Shown: positions 8,201 to 16,449 of the stretch, piece after piece
Layout of the letters: each line of letters starts with the position of its first letter
Numbering within the stretch: the first letter of the stretch is position 1
NCBI RefSeq assembly: GCF_004028635.1
Contig: NZ_RQJW01000003.1
Coordinates: forward strand, 62,001-126,000
DNA: 64,000 nt
From: Streptomyces cyaneus
GTDB lineage: Bacteria > Actinomycetota > Actinomycetes > Streptomycetales > Streptomycetaceae
Reading direction: 5' to 3'
Position numbers and translations under genes: made by a program
The notes under the pieces: generated by a model
Databases searched by the model: none
Told to the model about the DNA's origin: nothing
Seen by the model: the letters and a program-made list of their open reading frames with translations, nothing else

Positions 8201-9346
8201 TCACAGACCGAGGTCGCGGCCGATGAGTTCCTTCATGATCTCGTTGGAGCCGGCCCAGATCTTGGTGACCCGGGCGTCGCGCCAGGCCCGTGCCACCCGG
8301 TACTCGTTCATAAAGCCGTAGCCGCCGTGCAGTTGGACGCAGGCGTCGAGCACGTCGTTCTGTGCCTGCGCGGACCACCACTTGGCCTTCGCCGCGTCCA
8401 CGGCCGTGAGTTCGCCGTCGTTGTGGGCCATGACCGCCTGGTCGACGAACGCCTGGGCCACGTCCAGCTGCGTCACCAGTTCGGCGAGCAGGAACTTGTT
8501 GTACTGGAAGGAGCCGATCGCCTGGCCGAACGCCTTACGCTGTTTGGTGTACTCGATGGTCTCCGTGAGGATCTGCGCGGCGTGCGCGAGGTTGGCGACT
8601 GCCGCTCCGAGGCGTTCCTGGGGCAGTCGCTCCATCATGTGGGCGAAGCCCTGATCGACTTCGCCGATGACATGGGCGTGCGGTACCCGAACGTTGTCGA
8701 AGAACAGCTCCGCCGTGTCGGACTCGGTCTGCCCCACCTTGTCGAGCTTGCGCCCTCGGGTGAACCCCTCCATCCCCGTCTCCACGCCGAGCAGGGTGAT
8801 GCCATGGGCCTTCTTCTCGGGACTGGTCCGTGCGGCGACCACGACCAGGTCGGCCGAGTAGCCGTTGGTGATGAAGGTCTTCGACCCGTTGAGCACCCAG
8901 GTGTCACCGTCCCGCACCGCGGTGGTGCGCAGGGCCGCGAGATCGGAGCCGCCGCCGGGCTCGGTCATCCCGATCGCTGTCACGATCTCCCCGGAGCAGA
9001 AGCCGGGCAGCCAGCGGCGCTTCTGCCACTCGGTGGTCAGATCGACCAGGTACGGGGCGACGATGTCGGTGTGGATGCCCAGGCAGGAGGAGAGCGCCGC
9101 GGTCACCTTGGCCAGCTCCTCCGCCAGCACGGTGTTGTACCGGTAGTCGCGCGCCTCGCCGCCCCCGTACTCCTCGGGGATTTCAAGCCCCAGGAAGCCT
9201 TGCTTGCCGGCCTCGATCCAGATGTCGCGCGGGATCGCGGCCGTCTCGATGAACTCGTCGGTGCGCGGGTGGACGTGACGGTGCAGGAACTCCCGTACGG
9301 AAGCCCGAAAGGTCTCGTGATCCGCTTCGAACATGCGGCGCTTCAT
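8201..9346 (-). CDS. Acyl-CoA dehydrogenase
   Basis: 381 residues, full length for a FAD-dependent acyl-CoA dehydrogenase that introduces a 2,3-double bond into an acyl-CoA. Visible are the N-terminal helical domain (FRASVREFLHRHVHPRTDEF), the flavin-binding middle strand (GMTEPGGGSDLAALRTTAVRDGDTWVLNGSKTFITNG) and the C-terminal helices (QLHGGYGFMNEYRVARAWRD, then IWAGSNEIMKELIGRDL). The position where medium-chain enzymes have Glu (YEG) is Ala here. The Glu in LPQERL on an earlier helix is where long-chain/isovaleryl types keep the base (inference). GAGAGGTGG precedes the ATG. A palindromic operator lies 25 bp upstream. Confidence 0.94.
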   Translation of the reverse strand: MKRRMFEADHETFRASVREFLHRHVHPRTDEFIETAAIPRDIWIEAGKQGFLGLEIPEEYGGGEARDYRYNTVLAEELAKVTAALSSCLGIHTDIVAPYLVDLTTEWQKRRWLPGFCSGEIVTAIGMTEPGGGSDLAALRTTAVRDGDTWVLNGSKTFITNGYSADLVVVAARTSPEKKAHGITLLGVETGMEGFTRGRKLDKVGQTESDTAELFFDNVRVPHAHVIGEVDQGFAHMMERLPQERLGAAVANLAHAAQILTETIEYTKQRKAFGQAIGSFQYNKFLLAELVTQLDVAQAFVDQAVMAHNDGELTAVDAAKAKWWSAQAQNDVLDACVQLHGGYGFMNEYRVARAWRDARVTKIWAGSNEIMKELIGRDLGL

Positions 9347-9370
9347 GGTCGGCCACCTCTCATTAGCTGA

Positions 9371-9393
9371 CTAAGCGCTTGCTTAACGCTTAG
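9371..9393. promoter_or_regulatory. Palindromic operator upstream of the acyl-CoA dehydrogenase
   Basis: CTAAGCG (9371-9377) and CGCTTAG (9387-9393) form a perfect 7-bp inverted repeat with a 9-base centre. Overlapping it, TAAGC-GCTT-GCTTA (9372-9385) is a second palindrome. The site is AT-richer than its surroundings and sits just before the acyl-CoA dehydrogenase start. Similar AAGC/GCTT dyads precede many actinobacterial fatty-acid degradation genes under TetR control (family knowledge). The adjacent TetR gene (9490-10155) is a candidate binder, but its own promoter has a different palindrome. Confidence 0.72.
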
Positions 9394-9489
9394 CTGGTGG
9401 TCAACCTTGCGGATGTGCGGCGCCACCGTCAACCGCCTACCGCCATCGCCCCGCCGTGACTCGGACCACAGGGCGCGCCCGTGCCGGGC

Positions 9490-10155
9490 TCAGTCCCGCG
9501 GCATGCGCAGCGCGTTCGTCCAGAGCTTGGTGACGGTCTCCACCAGCGTGTCGAAGGGCACGGATTCACCCAGGGCGAAGGTCGCGTACGCAAGGCGGCT
9601 GACCATCGCACTCAGGGCCCGCGCGGTGATGTCCGGGTCGAGCTCCGGGTCGGCGAGGCCCGACTGCTGGAGGCGGGCTACGGCGGCGGCGCTGCGGTCG
9701 ATGAACACGCGCGACCGTTCAAGCCGCAGCCGCAGGAACTGGGGGTCGACGGCGGCGGCCTGTTCCATGGCAGCCATCAGGGCGGCGTTGCGGCGATAGG
9801 ACTCCAGGTAGGCGCGGTTGGCGTCCTCGACCCCCCGCCAGAGGTCCTTGCGCCCGCCGTCGCCGTCGCCGTCACTCCCGTCGCTGACTCCCGCGTGCAG
9901 CATCTCGTCCTGCAGTCGCGCGAGGACGGCCGCGAACACGTCCTCCTTGGATGAGAAGTGCGTGTAGAAGCTGCCGGTGGCCACTTTCGCCTCGGCCGCG
10001 ATGTCGACGATGCGGGCGTCCAGATAGCCGTCCCGCTCGAAGATCCGCCTGGCCGCGGCCACCAGGGCGTCACGGGTGCGCATGCCGCGCCGGGTACGCG
10101 TCCCGGCCGGCTGGGGCTGCGCGGGCTGTTCGGTTCCAGAGTCAGGGGAGAGCAT
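9490..10155 (-). CDS. TetR-family transcriptional regulator
   Basis: 221 residues with a Pro/Gln-rich N-terminal 20 residues. The TetR HTH spans about residues 27-72 (TRDALVAAARRIFERDGYLDARIVDIAAEAKVATGSFYTHFSSKEDVFAAVL). The helical ligand domain ends LWTNALRMPRD. It is divergent from the DUF2855 gene with 55 bp between starts, and that gap contains a perfect 22-base palindrome, so autoregulation and control of DUF2855 are likely. A Gly/Asp run (SDGSDGDGDGG) interrupts the linker after the HTH. Confidence 0.92.
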   Translation of the reverse strand: MLSPDSGTEQPAQPQPAGTRTRRGMRTRDALVAAARRIFERDGYLDARIVDIAAEAKVATGSFYTHFSSKEDVFAAVLARLQDEMLHAGVSDGSDGDGDGGRKDLWRGVEDANRAYLESYRRNAALMAAMEQAAAVDPQFLRLRLERSRVFIDRSAAAVARLQQSGLADPELDPDITARALSAMVSRLAYATFALGESVPFDTLVETVTKLWTNALRMPRD

Positions 10156-10175
10156 GCGGGCATCCTAGACCACTA

Positions 10176-10197
10176 TTGAATCCGAATGCGGATTCAA
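10176..10197. promoter_or_regulatory. Perfect 22-bp palindrome between divergent TetR and DUF2855 genes
   Basis: TTGAATCCG (10176-10184), spacer AATG, CGGATTCAA (10189-10197): nine of nine pairs match. The location midway between the divergent starts at 10155 and 10211 is the classical place for a TetR operator covering both promoters. Binding by the neighbouring TetR protein is inferred. Confidence 0.85.
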
Positions 10198-10210
10198 GTA
10201 GGTTCCGGCC

Positions 10211-11296
10211 ATGGACAACACCACCGCTGCCACCGCCTGGAACCTGCTCGTCCGCCGCGACGACCTGTCCACCGCGGAACTGACCGACACCCCCGTCCCG
10301 CAGGTGCGGGACGGCGAGGCGCTGCTACGCGTCGACCGGGTCGGCCTGACCGCCAACAACGTCACCTACGCCGCGCTCGGCGACTCGTTCCGCTACTGGG
10401 AGTTCTTCCCCGCGCCCCGCGCCGGCTGGGGCATCGTCCCCCTCTGGGGCTTCGCCGACGTCGTCGCCTCCCAGGTCGACGGCATCGAGACCGGCAGCCG
10501 CTACTACGGCTACTTTCCGTCGGCGAGCCACCTGCTGGTGCGCCCCGACCGCGTCGACGAGCGCGGCTTCCGCGAGGCCAGCCCCCATCGCCGACCACTG
10601 CCCCGGCCCTACAACGCCTACGCCCTCACCACCGGCGACCTCGCCTACGAGGCCGGCCGGGAGGACCTACACGTCCTGTACCGTCCGCTGTTCTGGACCT
10701 CGTTCATGCTGGCCGACTGGCTCGTCGACAACGCCTGGCTGGGCGCGAAGACCATCGTCCTGTCGTCCGCCTCGAGCAAGACGGCCTACGGCGCCGCCCA
10801 CCTGCTCCAGGGGCAGGGGTGCGAGGTGGTCGGCCTGACCTCCCCGCGCAACCTCGCCTTCACCGAGGGCCTCGGCTGCTACGACCAGGTGCTGACCTAC
10901 GAGGACGTCTCCCGGCTCCCGCGCACACAGACGCTGTACGCCGACTTCGCGGGCGACGAGCAACTGTCCGCCCGGCTGGGCGCCCACCTCGGCGACTCCC
11001 TGGTGCACCAGGTGGTCGTCGGCATCACCAACCAGGAACCCGCGCCCGCCGGCACCCTTGCGGAGACGGGACCGGGCATGTTCTTCGCCCCCGACCAGAT
11101 GCGCAAGCGGATCGGCGACTGGGGGCGAGAAGGACTGGACCGCCGTTTCGCCGCGGCGTGGAAGGAGTTCCTGCCCGTGGCCGCGGGGTGGGTCGACATC
11201 GTGCACAGCGACGGCCCGCAGAGCCTCGAGCGTGTCTGGCACGAGGTTCAGTCGGGGCGGACCTCGCCGCGCAGCGGGCACATCATCACCCCGTAG
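10211..11296 (+). CDS. DUF2855 family protein (MDR-like fold)
   Basis: 361 residues. The N-terminal half looks like a degenerate medium-chain dehydrogenase catalytic domain (GEALLRVDRVGLTANNVTYAALGDSFRYWEFFPAP). The centre has a Rossmann-like segment (KTIVLSSASSKTAYGAAHLLQGQGCEVVGLTSPRN) in which a SASSKTAYG turn replaces the usual glycine triplet. The pattern matches DUF2855 proteins, which are of unknown activity. The upstream palindrome implies TetR repression, so a small inducer or substrate is likely. Functional linkage to the acyl-CoA dehydrogenase across the regulator is possible but unproven. Confidence 0.85.
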   Translation: MDNTTAATAWNLLVRRDDLSTAELTDTPVPQVRDGEALLRVDRVGLTANNVTYAALGDSFRYWEFFPAPRAGWGIVPLWGFADVVASQVDGIETGSRYYGYFPSASHLLVRPDRVDERGFREASPHRRPLPRPYNAYALTTGDLAYEAGREDLHVLYRPLFWTSFMLADWLVDNAWLGAKTIVLSSASSKTAYGAAHLLQGQGCEVVGLTSPRNLAFTEGLGCYDQVLTYEDVSRLPRTQTLYADFAGDEQLSARLGAHLGDSLVHQVVVGITNQEPAPAGTLAETGPGMFFAPDQMRKRIGDWGREGLDRRFAAAWKEFLPVAAGWVDIVHSDGPQSLERVWHEVQSGRTSPRSGHIITP

Positions 11297-11304
11297 CGAT
11301 GGCC

Positions 11305-11570
11305 GTTGCGCCCGACGTGCGGCCCGGCTTGTCCACGAGTTGGAGCCGGCGGCCAGCGGCGAAGTCCCGGGCTTCTCCGCGGGTCGCCCGGTCCTGGGCG
11401 ACGTCGACCAACCACACGAACCGGAACCACCGGAGCAGATCCATGCCGTAGGACCGAATTGTGGTCGCCGGCCAGTTCGCCGCCCAACTCGGTGACGAAC
11501 GACGCGACCGCAATGACCGGCAAGCCGTTCGGATCGAGCAGCTGGTACGGCTGTGGCTCGGCTGCCCCGG
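11305..11570 (-). pseudogene. N-terminal fragment of a tyrosine recombinase
   Basis: Two adjacent minus-strand frames give LLDPNGLPVIAVASFVTELGGELAG then, after a frame change near 11455, SYGMDLLRWFRFVWLVDV and QDRATRGEARDFAAGRRLQL. This is the SAM-like N-terminal domain seen in Tn554-type site-specific recombinases (short-strand, SY..DL..W..FL.. pattern). The catalytic R-H-R-Y part is absent. Orientation is the same as the recombinase tail at 7052-7190. Confidence 0.62.
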
Positions 11571-11988
11571 CCGGGACCGGCTCACGAACCCCTGCGCGCC
11601 GAACTCGTCGGAAGTGCAACACCCCAGCCGAAGGTACGACCGCGGCCATGTCCTCATCGTCGGTGCCGCCTAGTCCGAGCCGTGGACCATCGCCGAGCAG
11701 TCCGTCGGAGGTCTGGACTTGGGATACGTCCTGCGCCCTGACGGCCTTGAGGTCATCTCGCTCATCGCGGAGGTTCGCAGCCCGGTCGTGGCCCGGGGGC
11801 ACCGACCCACGCGCCCGGTTCAGCAACGGGCCTACTGCTGGTCCCCGGCCACCCACTCCCGGCCGACGCTGCCGCCTCGGACTACCGCTCCCAGCGCGCC
11901 GGCCCCCGCTTCCGCACCCGCGCCGGCGGCACGGACCGCACCCCGCCGCTGACCCCTTCTCGCCCCTTCTGCCGCGGAGAACCTCCCG
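11571..11988. other. Intergenic stretch, nothing recognised
   Basis: No coding region with family-like composition was found between the recombinase fragment and the glycosyltransferase remnant. Short open frames here are low-complexity Pro/Arg/Ala reading of high-GC DNA. Confidence 0.5.
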
Positions 11989-12629
11989 CACCCATCGCCC
12001 CCAAGATCACCGTGGTCGTCGCCACCCGGCTCCCGGGCCGACCGGCTCGGCTACCTGAAAGCCGTGTACGACAGCCTCGCCCGGCAGAGCGTGCCGTGGG
12101 AGGCGGTGCCCGCAACCTCGCTCTCAACGAAGTGCGTACCGAATACGTCAACTGGGCGGACAACGATGATGAGTTCACTGACGACGCCATGGCCGTACGG
12201 CTGCGCACGCTGGAGACTTCCGGCCTGGGATGGTGCGGGATACAGCGAAGACCTCCACCCGGACCGTACGACGACGGTATGGCGATGCCCGGCACCGCCC
12301 GGCCGGCACGCGGCCGGCGACGTGTGGACGTACTGGAAGAAGCCGGCGGGCACGATCCCGAACAGGCCGACCACGATCCTGGCGCGCACCGATCTCGTGC
12401 GCGCCGCCCCGATGGCGGCTCGTCCAGGGCGAGGACTACATGGCCGCCGTCGGGCGTGACCAGTCTCGCGCCCGACGTCCTGCTGTCCGTCCCGGTCTAC
12501 CGTTACCGCAAACACTCGGGCCAGATGACCAGCCAGGACTCGTACGACGTCCTGGAGGCCCGCGCCCGACAACATGCCTGGAACTACGGACGCAGCCTGC
12601 GCACTGTCCTCGCCCTCCGGGATCTGTAG
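11989..12629 (+). pseudogene. Family 2 glycosyltransferase, multiply frameshifted
   Basis: Pieces in three frames reconstruct one GT-A protein in order: KITVVVATR (12003 on), RADRLGYLKAVYDSLARQSVPWEAV, then EYVNWADNDDEFTDDAMAVRLRTLE (DxD-like acidic motif), AGYSEDLHPDRTTTVWRCPAPPGRHAAGDVWTYWKKP, TILARTDLVRAAPM, LVQGEDYMAAVG, and finally VTSLAPDVLLSVPVYRYRKHSGQMTSQDSYDVLEARARQ to stop 12629. At least five phase changes are needed, so this is a decayed gene, not a single error. Substrate unknown. Confidence 0.75.
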
Positions 12630-12691
12630 GGCCGCGATTCTGTCAGCAATCCCAGGTGATCATGAGCCACGGGTTGAGCATTTCCGGGTGA

Positions 12692-13102
12692 TCAGGAGCA
12701 CTGCTCACGGTCGGTAGTTGTGGACAGGGGTGCCCGACGGCCCTCCCCTGAGCTGTCCCGCCGGGCCGCGATCAGGGCCAGCACCCCGAGCACGATCAGG
12801 CCGGGCGCGCCGGAGACGGGACAGAGAATCTGCAGTGGCACGCCGATGGCAAGCAGATACCAGCCCAGCTGGGCCGGGAGCCTGCCGGTGTCACGGACGA
12901 TGCGTTGGCTGAGTGTGCCCAGGGCGAGGAGGCCGAACCCGGCGAGGAAGAACCACATCTCGTACCCGCGCTGCGGGTTTCCGGGGACAGCGTTCCAGAA
13001 TCCGTCGCGGGCCATGTCACCGAAGGTGCTGGAGGCGATCAGGGCGACCGCGAAGTGCACTGCGGTCAGTCCGATCACTAGTCGGGGAATCAACCGGATC
13101 AT
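12692..13102 (-). CDS. Small four-helix membrane protein (DUF6463-like)
   Basis: 136 residues. Hydrophobic segments near residues 5-22, 48-65, 80-95 and 98-115, with conserved-looking DGFWNAVPGNPQRGYEMWFFLAGFGLLALGTL between helices. The pattern resembles DUF6463 membrane proteins (recall only). ATG 13102 is preferred over the earlier in-frame start at 13222 because GAGGAA lies just upstream and the hydrophobic domain begins there. It follows the DUF3995 gene by 2 bp, in an operon divergent from a TetR gene. Confidence 0.72.
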   Translation of the reverse strand: MIRLIPRLVIGLTAVHFAVALIASSTFGDMARDGFWNAVPGNPQRGYEMWFFLAGFGLLALGTLSQRIVRDTGRLPAQLGWYLLAIGVPLQILCPVSGAPGLIVLGVLALIAARRDSSGEGRRAPLSTTTDREQCS

Positions 13103-13104
13103 TG

Positions 13105-13605
13105 TCAGCTTCCTCGATTCTTGAGGTCCTTGAGTCTCTTGATGACATGGCTCCGGTCTGGGCGGCGAGGGGATCGAGTGGAGGTAGCGACGTATGCCGC
13201 CAGCCCTCCGAGCGCCAGACACAGCGGGGAGTACAGCGCCAAGTCCCAGCGGGTGAAATCAGTCGGCCGGCTGGTCAGAGCGGAGGACACCAGACCCATC
13301 GAACCTCGTAGCAGCAGCACGCCTGCGACAACCCACACTCCCTGGCGCACCAAACGATGTGGCCCCAGCTTCGGGACCAAGTCGGCCTGGACCGCGATCA
13401 CATATGCCGCCGCACTGAGCGCTGCCGCGACTGCGGCCGTCAACTCCGGTGTGGGCAGGTCGGCTTCAGCGACCCCAACAACCGTACGGGCGAACTCTGC
13501 ACGGCCGGCCAGTGGCCATGGAGAGAAGGTCCAGATCCCGTGCAGTGCCCCGACCGCGCCGAGGCCGACTGCGGCCGTCCCACCAGCGAGCTTCTTCAGC
13601 GTCAT
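13105..13605 (-). CDS. DUF3995 family membrane protein
   Basis: 166 residues, four predicted helices. The opening GLGAVGALHGIWTFSPWPL is the DUF3995 signature; function unknown. ATG 13605 is preceded by a GGGGGGAAG stretch. The gene is the first of a two-gene operon whose promoter faces that of a TetR gene across 60 bp holding an operator; repression by that TetR is likely. Confidence 0.82.
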   Translation of the reverse strand: MTLKKLAGGTAAVGLGAVGALHGIWTFSPWPLAGRAEFARTVVGVAEADLPTPELTAAVAAALSAAAYVIAVQADLVPKLGPHRLVRQGVWVVAGVLLLRGSMGLVSSALTSRPTDFTRWDLALYSPLCLALGGLAAYVATSTRSPRRPDRSHVIKRLKDLKNRGS

Positions 13606-13632
13606 ACTTCCCCCCAGACATGCCGTACACCC

Positions 13633-13663
13633 CTGTATGGAATGACCATACAGTACTGTACGG
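13633..13663. promoter_or_regulatory. Double palindrome in a divergent TetR promoter
   Basis: CTGTATGG-AATGA-CCATACAG (13633-13653) is a perfect 8-bp inverted repeat. The right arm is reused in a second near-perfect palindrome, CCATACAG-TACTGTACGG (13646-13663, 16 of 18 positions symmetric). Two overlapping dyads sharing an arm are typical of TetR operators bound by two dimers. The site lies 3 bp before the TetR ATG at 13666 and about 28 bp from the DUF3995 start. Confidence 0.85.
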
Positions 13664-13665
13664 AC

Positions 13666-14262
13666 ATGGCTAGAAGGCACCTCACCCCCCAGGACTGGTC
13701 GACCGCGGCGCTGCGCGCGATGGCACGCGGCGGAGTCGCCGCAGTGTCGGTCAACGCGCTCGCGGGCGAGCTGGAGGCAACGCGGGGCAGCTTTTACTGG
13801 CACTTCAAGGATCGCGATGCGCTGCTGACGGCCGCGCTGGAGGTGTGGGAGCGGGACGACACCACAGCGCTGATCGCAGCGTTGGGCGATATCACCGATC
13901 CCCGGCAGCGGCTGGCGGCTCTGTTCACCATCGCGCTGGGGCAGGAAGACATCAACGGTCTGGAGCCTGCGATCGTCGCTCACGCCGACCATCCCGCCGT
14001 CGCCCCGGTCCTGCGCCGGGTCACCGAACGGCGGATCGCCTACCTCACCGACCTCTACACCGAACTGGGCCTGGACACCGCCGCAGCCCGGCGCCAGGCA
14101 GTCGCCGCGTACGCCGCCTTCCTCGGATGGCTCGAACTACGCCGCTCCGCCTGCGACATCGTGCCCGAAGTCGCCGCCACCGGCACCATCGCCACCGTCG
14201 CGCTCGAGCACCTCATTGCCGAGCTGACCCCATGCGCCATGCACCAGGCGGAGCCCGAGTAA
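13666..14262 (+). CDS. TetR-family transcriptional regulator
   Basis: 198 residues. HTH at about residues 8-55 (DWSTAALRAMARGGVAAVSVNALAGELEATRGSFYWHFKDRDALLTAALEVWE), followed by the helical ligand-binding part (REQ-like AYAAFLGWLELRRS). ATG 13666 is used because upstream in-frame sequence runs through the operator and the opposite gene. No strong Shine-Dalgarno is seen and the operator ends 2 bp before the start, so the mRNA may be leaderless. Probable repressor of the divergent DUF3995/DUF6463-like pair. Confidence 0.92.
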   Translation: MARRHLTPQDWSTAALRAMARGGVAAVSVNALAGELEATRGSFYWHFKDRDALLTAALEVWERDDTTALIAALGDITDPRQRLAALFTIALGQEDINGLEPAIVAHADHPAVAPVLRRVTERRIAYLTDLYTELGLDTAAARRQAVAAYAAFLGWLELRRSACDIVPEVAATGTIATVALEHLIAELTPCAMHQAEPE

Positions 14263-14744
14263 AGCGCGCCACCGTCCTCGATCACGCCGCACGCCCGCAA
14301 GCCCGAAAAACGGCCAGCTCTGACACAGTCCCAACTGCTTTCACCGAGGTGACCACCGACGGTGCCGCCATGGCACAGACTGCTTCGCCGGGTTGCACCG
14401 ATTGCGGGCCAGTCGGTGGGACGGTGTATCTGCTAGCTCCAGTTGAGCAGGACACCACCGGCGACGAGGCCCCGCCGACTACGGCGCGCAGTACCGTCGG
14501 CAGCCGCCGCCCCGGTCCCGTCAATCCGTACGGCAGGGCTCCGCGGTGTCTGGGATCGCTGGGTCAGCGGGACTGGTGCCGCGAAAGCCAGGCGGGCACC
14601 TTCGCGTCTGGTGGGTGAAGGCCGGGGCCGGCATCGGGCCAAGCCTCGACGGTGCTCCGGACGCGGTTGGCGAGCATGAACGGCGGTTGACGGCGGGAGA
14701 GATGGGGTGGTTCGTCCGCTCGTACTCGAGCGTGGAGGTGGCTG
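14263..14744. other. Intergenic 480 bp, nothing recognised
   Basis: No family-like open frame. Given the transposon debris immediately downstream, this may be decayed element DNA, but no motif supports that directly. Confidence 0.4.
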
Positions 14745-15205
14745 ATGCCGTCGGTGCTGGGACTGATCGAGGCCCGGAAGAAGAAGATCCGGGAAGGGGT
14801 CGCGCAGCTGCGGGAGGAGGCCGAGCGGGCGCAGGCTGCGCTGGCTGCGGCGGAAGATGCCCCGGAGCGGCCGGCGGGGGCCTGGGCGACGGTGGCGGAG
14901 GTGCCGGCCGACGCTCCGGCCGGGGGCGCCGGGTCGGCGCGAAGCGTGGTGGCGGGCTCGGTGGTGCCGCACCGGGCCGACGGTGTCGGTGTGGAGCACT
15001 CGCGGCCTGGTATCAGCAGATTCTGACGGTACTGGCCGCGCCGCGGGCGCCGGAGGCATGCGGGCGAAGCAGATCGCCTGGCGTTGGGCTGGGACACGAT
15101 GCCCGCCAGGGTGGAGGGGGTGCTGGGCCGGGTGAAGGGCGGGCCGCCCGGGGATGGGCCACCGAGGTCGAGCCGGGAGTATTCGGCGCGGTCAGGTGCG
15201 GTGTC
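14745..15205 (+). pseudogene. Transposon-associated coiled-coil and winged-helix protein, frameshifted
   Basis: Starts VLGLIEARKKKIREGVAQLREEAERAQAALAAAE (coiled coil). After frame changes it continues YQQILTVLAAPRA, MRAKQIA then LGWDTMPARVEGV, and finally RGWATEVEPGVF. This order (coiled coil, then a winged-helix ending RGW...PGVF) is a recurrent small actinomycete protein found beside insertion sequences. A second broken member lies at 29496-29850. An IS5 remnant follows immediately on the other strand. Confidence 0.6.
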
Positions 15206-15224
15206 GACCGCGAGGTGAGGGCGT

Positions 15225-15460
15225 CGCTGCGGCGTCCGGCCAGCCGGCTGCTCATCAGTATGGTCATGGACCGCTGCACCATCGCCTCATGCATGGCGGG
15301 CAGCACCTCGTAATCGCGCACCCGACGACGCGGCCGCACCAGCCAACTCAGCGTGCGTTCCACCACCCCATCGCCTCGGCAGCACCACGAACCCCGTGGT
15401 GTCGTCCGAACGTCTGACGATCTCCAGGGTGAGCTGAGCTGGAGTGTCTCCCTCGCGCCC
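15225..15460 (-). pseudogene. IS5-type transposase C-terminal fragment
   Basis: Minus-strand LTLEIVRRSDDTTGFVVLPRRW runs into a one-base insertion at a G run near 15374, then GVVERTLSWLVRPRRRVRDYE and AMVQRSMTILMSSRLAGR. This is the terminal part of IS112/IS5-like transposases, including the catalytic Glu in VVERT. The N-terminal two thirds are absent. Confidence 0.72.
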
Positions 15461-15797
15461 CGTCTCACCCTAGGACGCCCGCACTCAGCCTTGGGTGGAG
15501 TGGGCGACTCGTGCGTGCGGGCCAGGCCGTTGTCGGGATCCGTGGACGCAAAACACCCCCAAAACACCCCCAGCGAGCGCTCCACCCCGGCCCACTGGCT
15601 GTACAGCGAGCCCCGCTGTGCGGCGCGCCAATGGCCGTCCGCAGGGGTTCCTTCCGGGTCGGCGACGGCTCCGTGAACGGTGCCACGGCCCAGCGCCTCC
15701 CTCGGCAACACGGCTTTCGCGCCGATCGCTCCGCCCGCCTCCGAGCCGCCCCTTCCAGCCAGGTGCCCGCACCGTCAGCGCAGCAGCATGGGCACCC
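15461..15797. other. Intergenic 337 bp, nothing recognised
   Basis: Lies between the transposase fragment and the stop of the TetR gene. Only low-complexity short frames are seen. Confidence 0.4.
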
Positions 15798-16391
15798 TCA
15801 TGGGCGCCCGCTCATGACGCTGCGCAGCAGGTCGACGATGGGCTGCACTGGGACGGTCGGGTCGAAGGCGCGCTGGACTCCGAGCCCGATGCCGAGGCTG
15901 AGCAGGGTCAGGGCGGCGGTATCGGCGGGCAAGGCAGGTGTGATGCCAAGTTCGTCCGCCTGTGCCCGGATCAGGTCCGCGAGCGCGTCGGTGACGGTGC
16001 GCCGACGCCGGGCGAGCTGCTCGCACACCTGCTTGTCGCGGCGGTTGGCGGTGGCGAACTCGACTTCCAGCGAGGTCCACGAGCTGTCGCCGATGGTCTC
16101 GTCGGCCCAGCGGGCGAATCCCGCGATCCGGTCCTCGAAGCGGGGGGCGTCGCCCATCGCGGCGGCCAGTTGTGTCACCTGTTCCGCGGCGATGCGGTCG
16201 AGCACGGCCAGGCACAGCTCGTTCTTGGTGGCGAAGTTGGAGTACACCGCCCCCTTCGAGTAGCCAGCCGCCTCGGCGACACGCTCCATTGACGTCGCCG
16301 TGAAGCCGTCTCCCAGGAAGAGCGCGTACGCGGTGTCGAGGACGTGTTCGCGGGTGCGGGCCTGGCTTTCGGCCCGGGTCAGTCTTGCCAC
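15798..16391 (-). CDS. TetR-family transcriptional regulator
   Basis: 197 residues with HTH at about 8-55 (ESQARTREHVLDTAYALFLGDGFTATSMERVAEAAGYSKGAVYSNFATKNELCLAVL) and an all-helical C-terminal domain. It is divergent from the patatin-monooxygenase operon with 58 bp between starts. The gap contains a 12-bp palindrome, so it is the likely repressor of that operon. Confidence 0.92.
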   Translation of the reverse strand: MARLTRAESQARTREHVLDTAYALFLGDGFTATSMERVAEAAGYSKGAVYSNFATKNELCLAVLDRIAAEQVTQLAAAMGDAPRFEDRIAGFARWADETIGDSSWTSLEVEFATANRRDKQVCEQLARRRRTVTDALADLIRAQADELGITPALPADTAALTLLSLGIGLGVQRAFDPTVPVQPIVDLLRSVMSGRP

Positions 16392-16423
16392 CCCCGCAGG
16401 ATACCGCTAGCTTTCGGATTCCT

Positions 16424-16435
16424 TTGGAATTCCAA
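16424..16435. promoter_or_regulatory. Palindrome between divergent TetR and patatin genes
   Basis: TTGGAATTCCAA is a perfect 12-bp palindrome. A second offset dyad, ATTCC-TTT-GGAAT (16418-16430), overlaps it. The AT-rich site sits 15 bp before the patatin start, in a position to block RNA polymerase. Binding by the adjacent TetR protein is inferred. Confidence 0.68.
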
Positions 16436-16449
16436 TACCGGGAGAATCT

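Noticed and set aside
12654..12699. Near-repeat GGTGATCANGAGC at 12654 and 12687
   Set aside because: It partly lies within the end of the DUF6463-like gene and shows no symmetry or link to an element end. Chance cannot be excluded.
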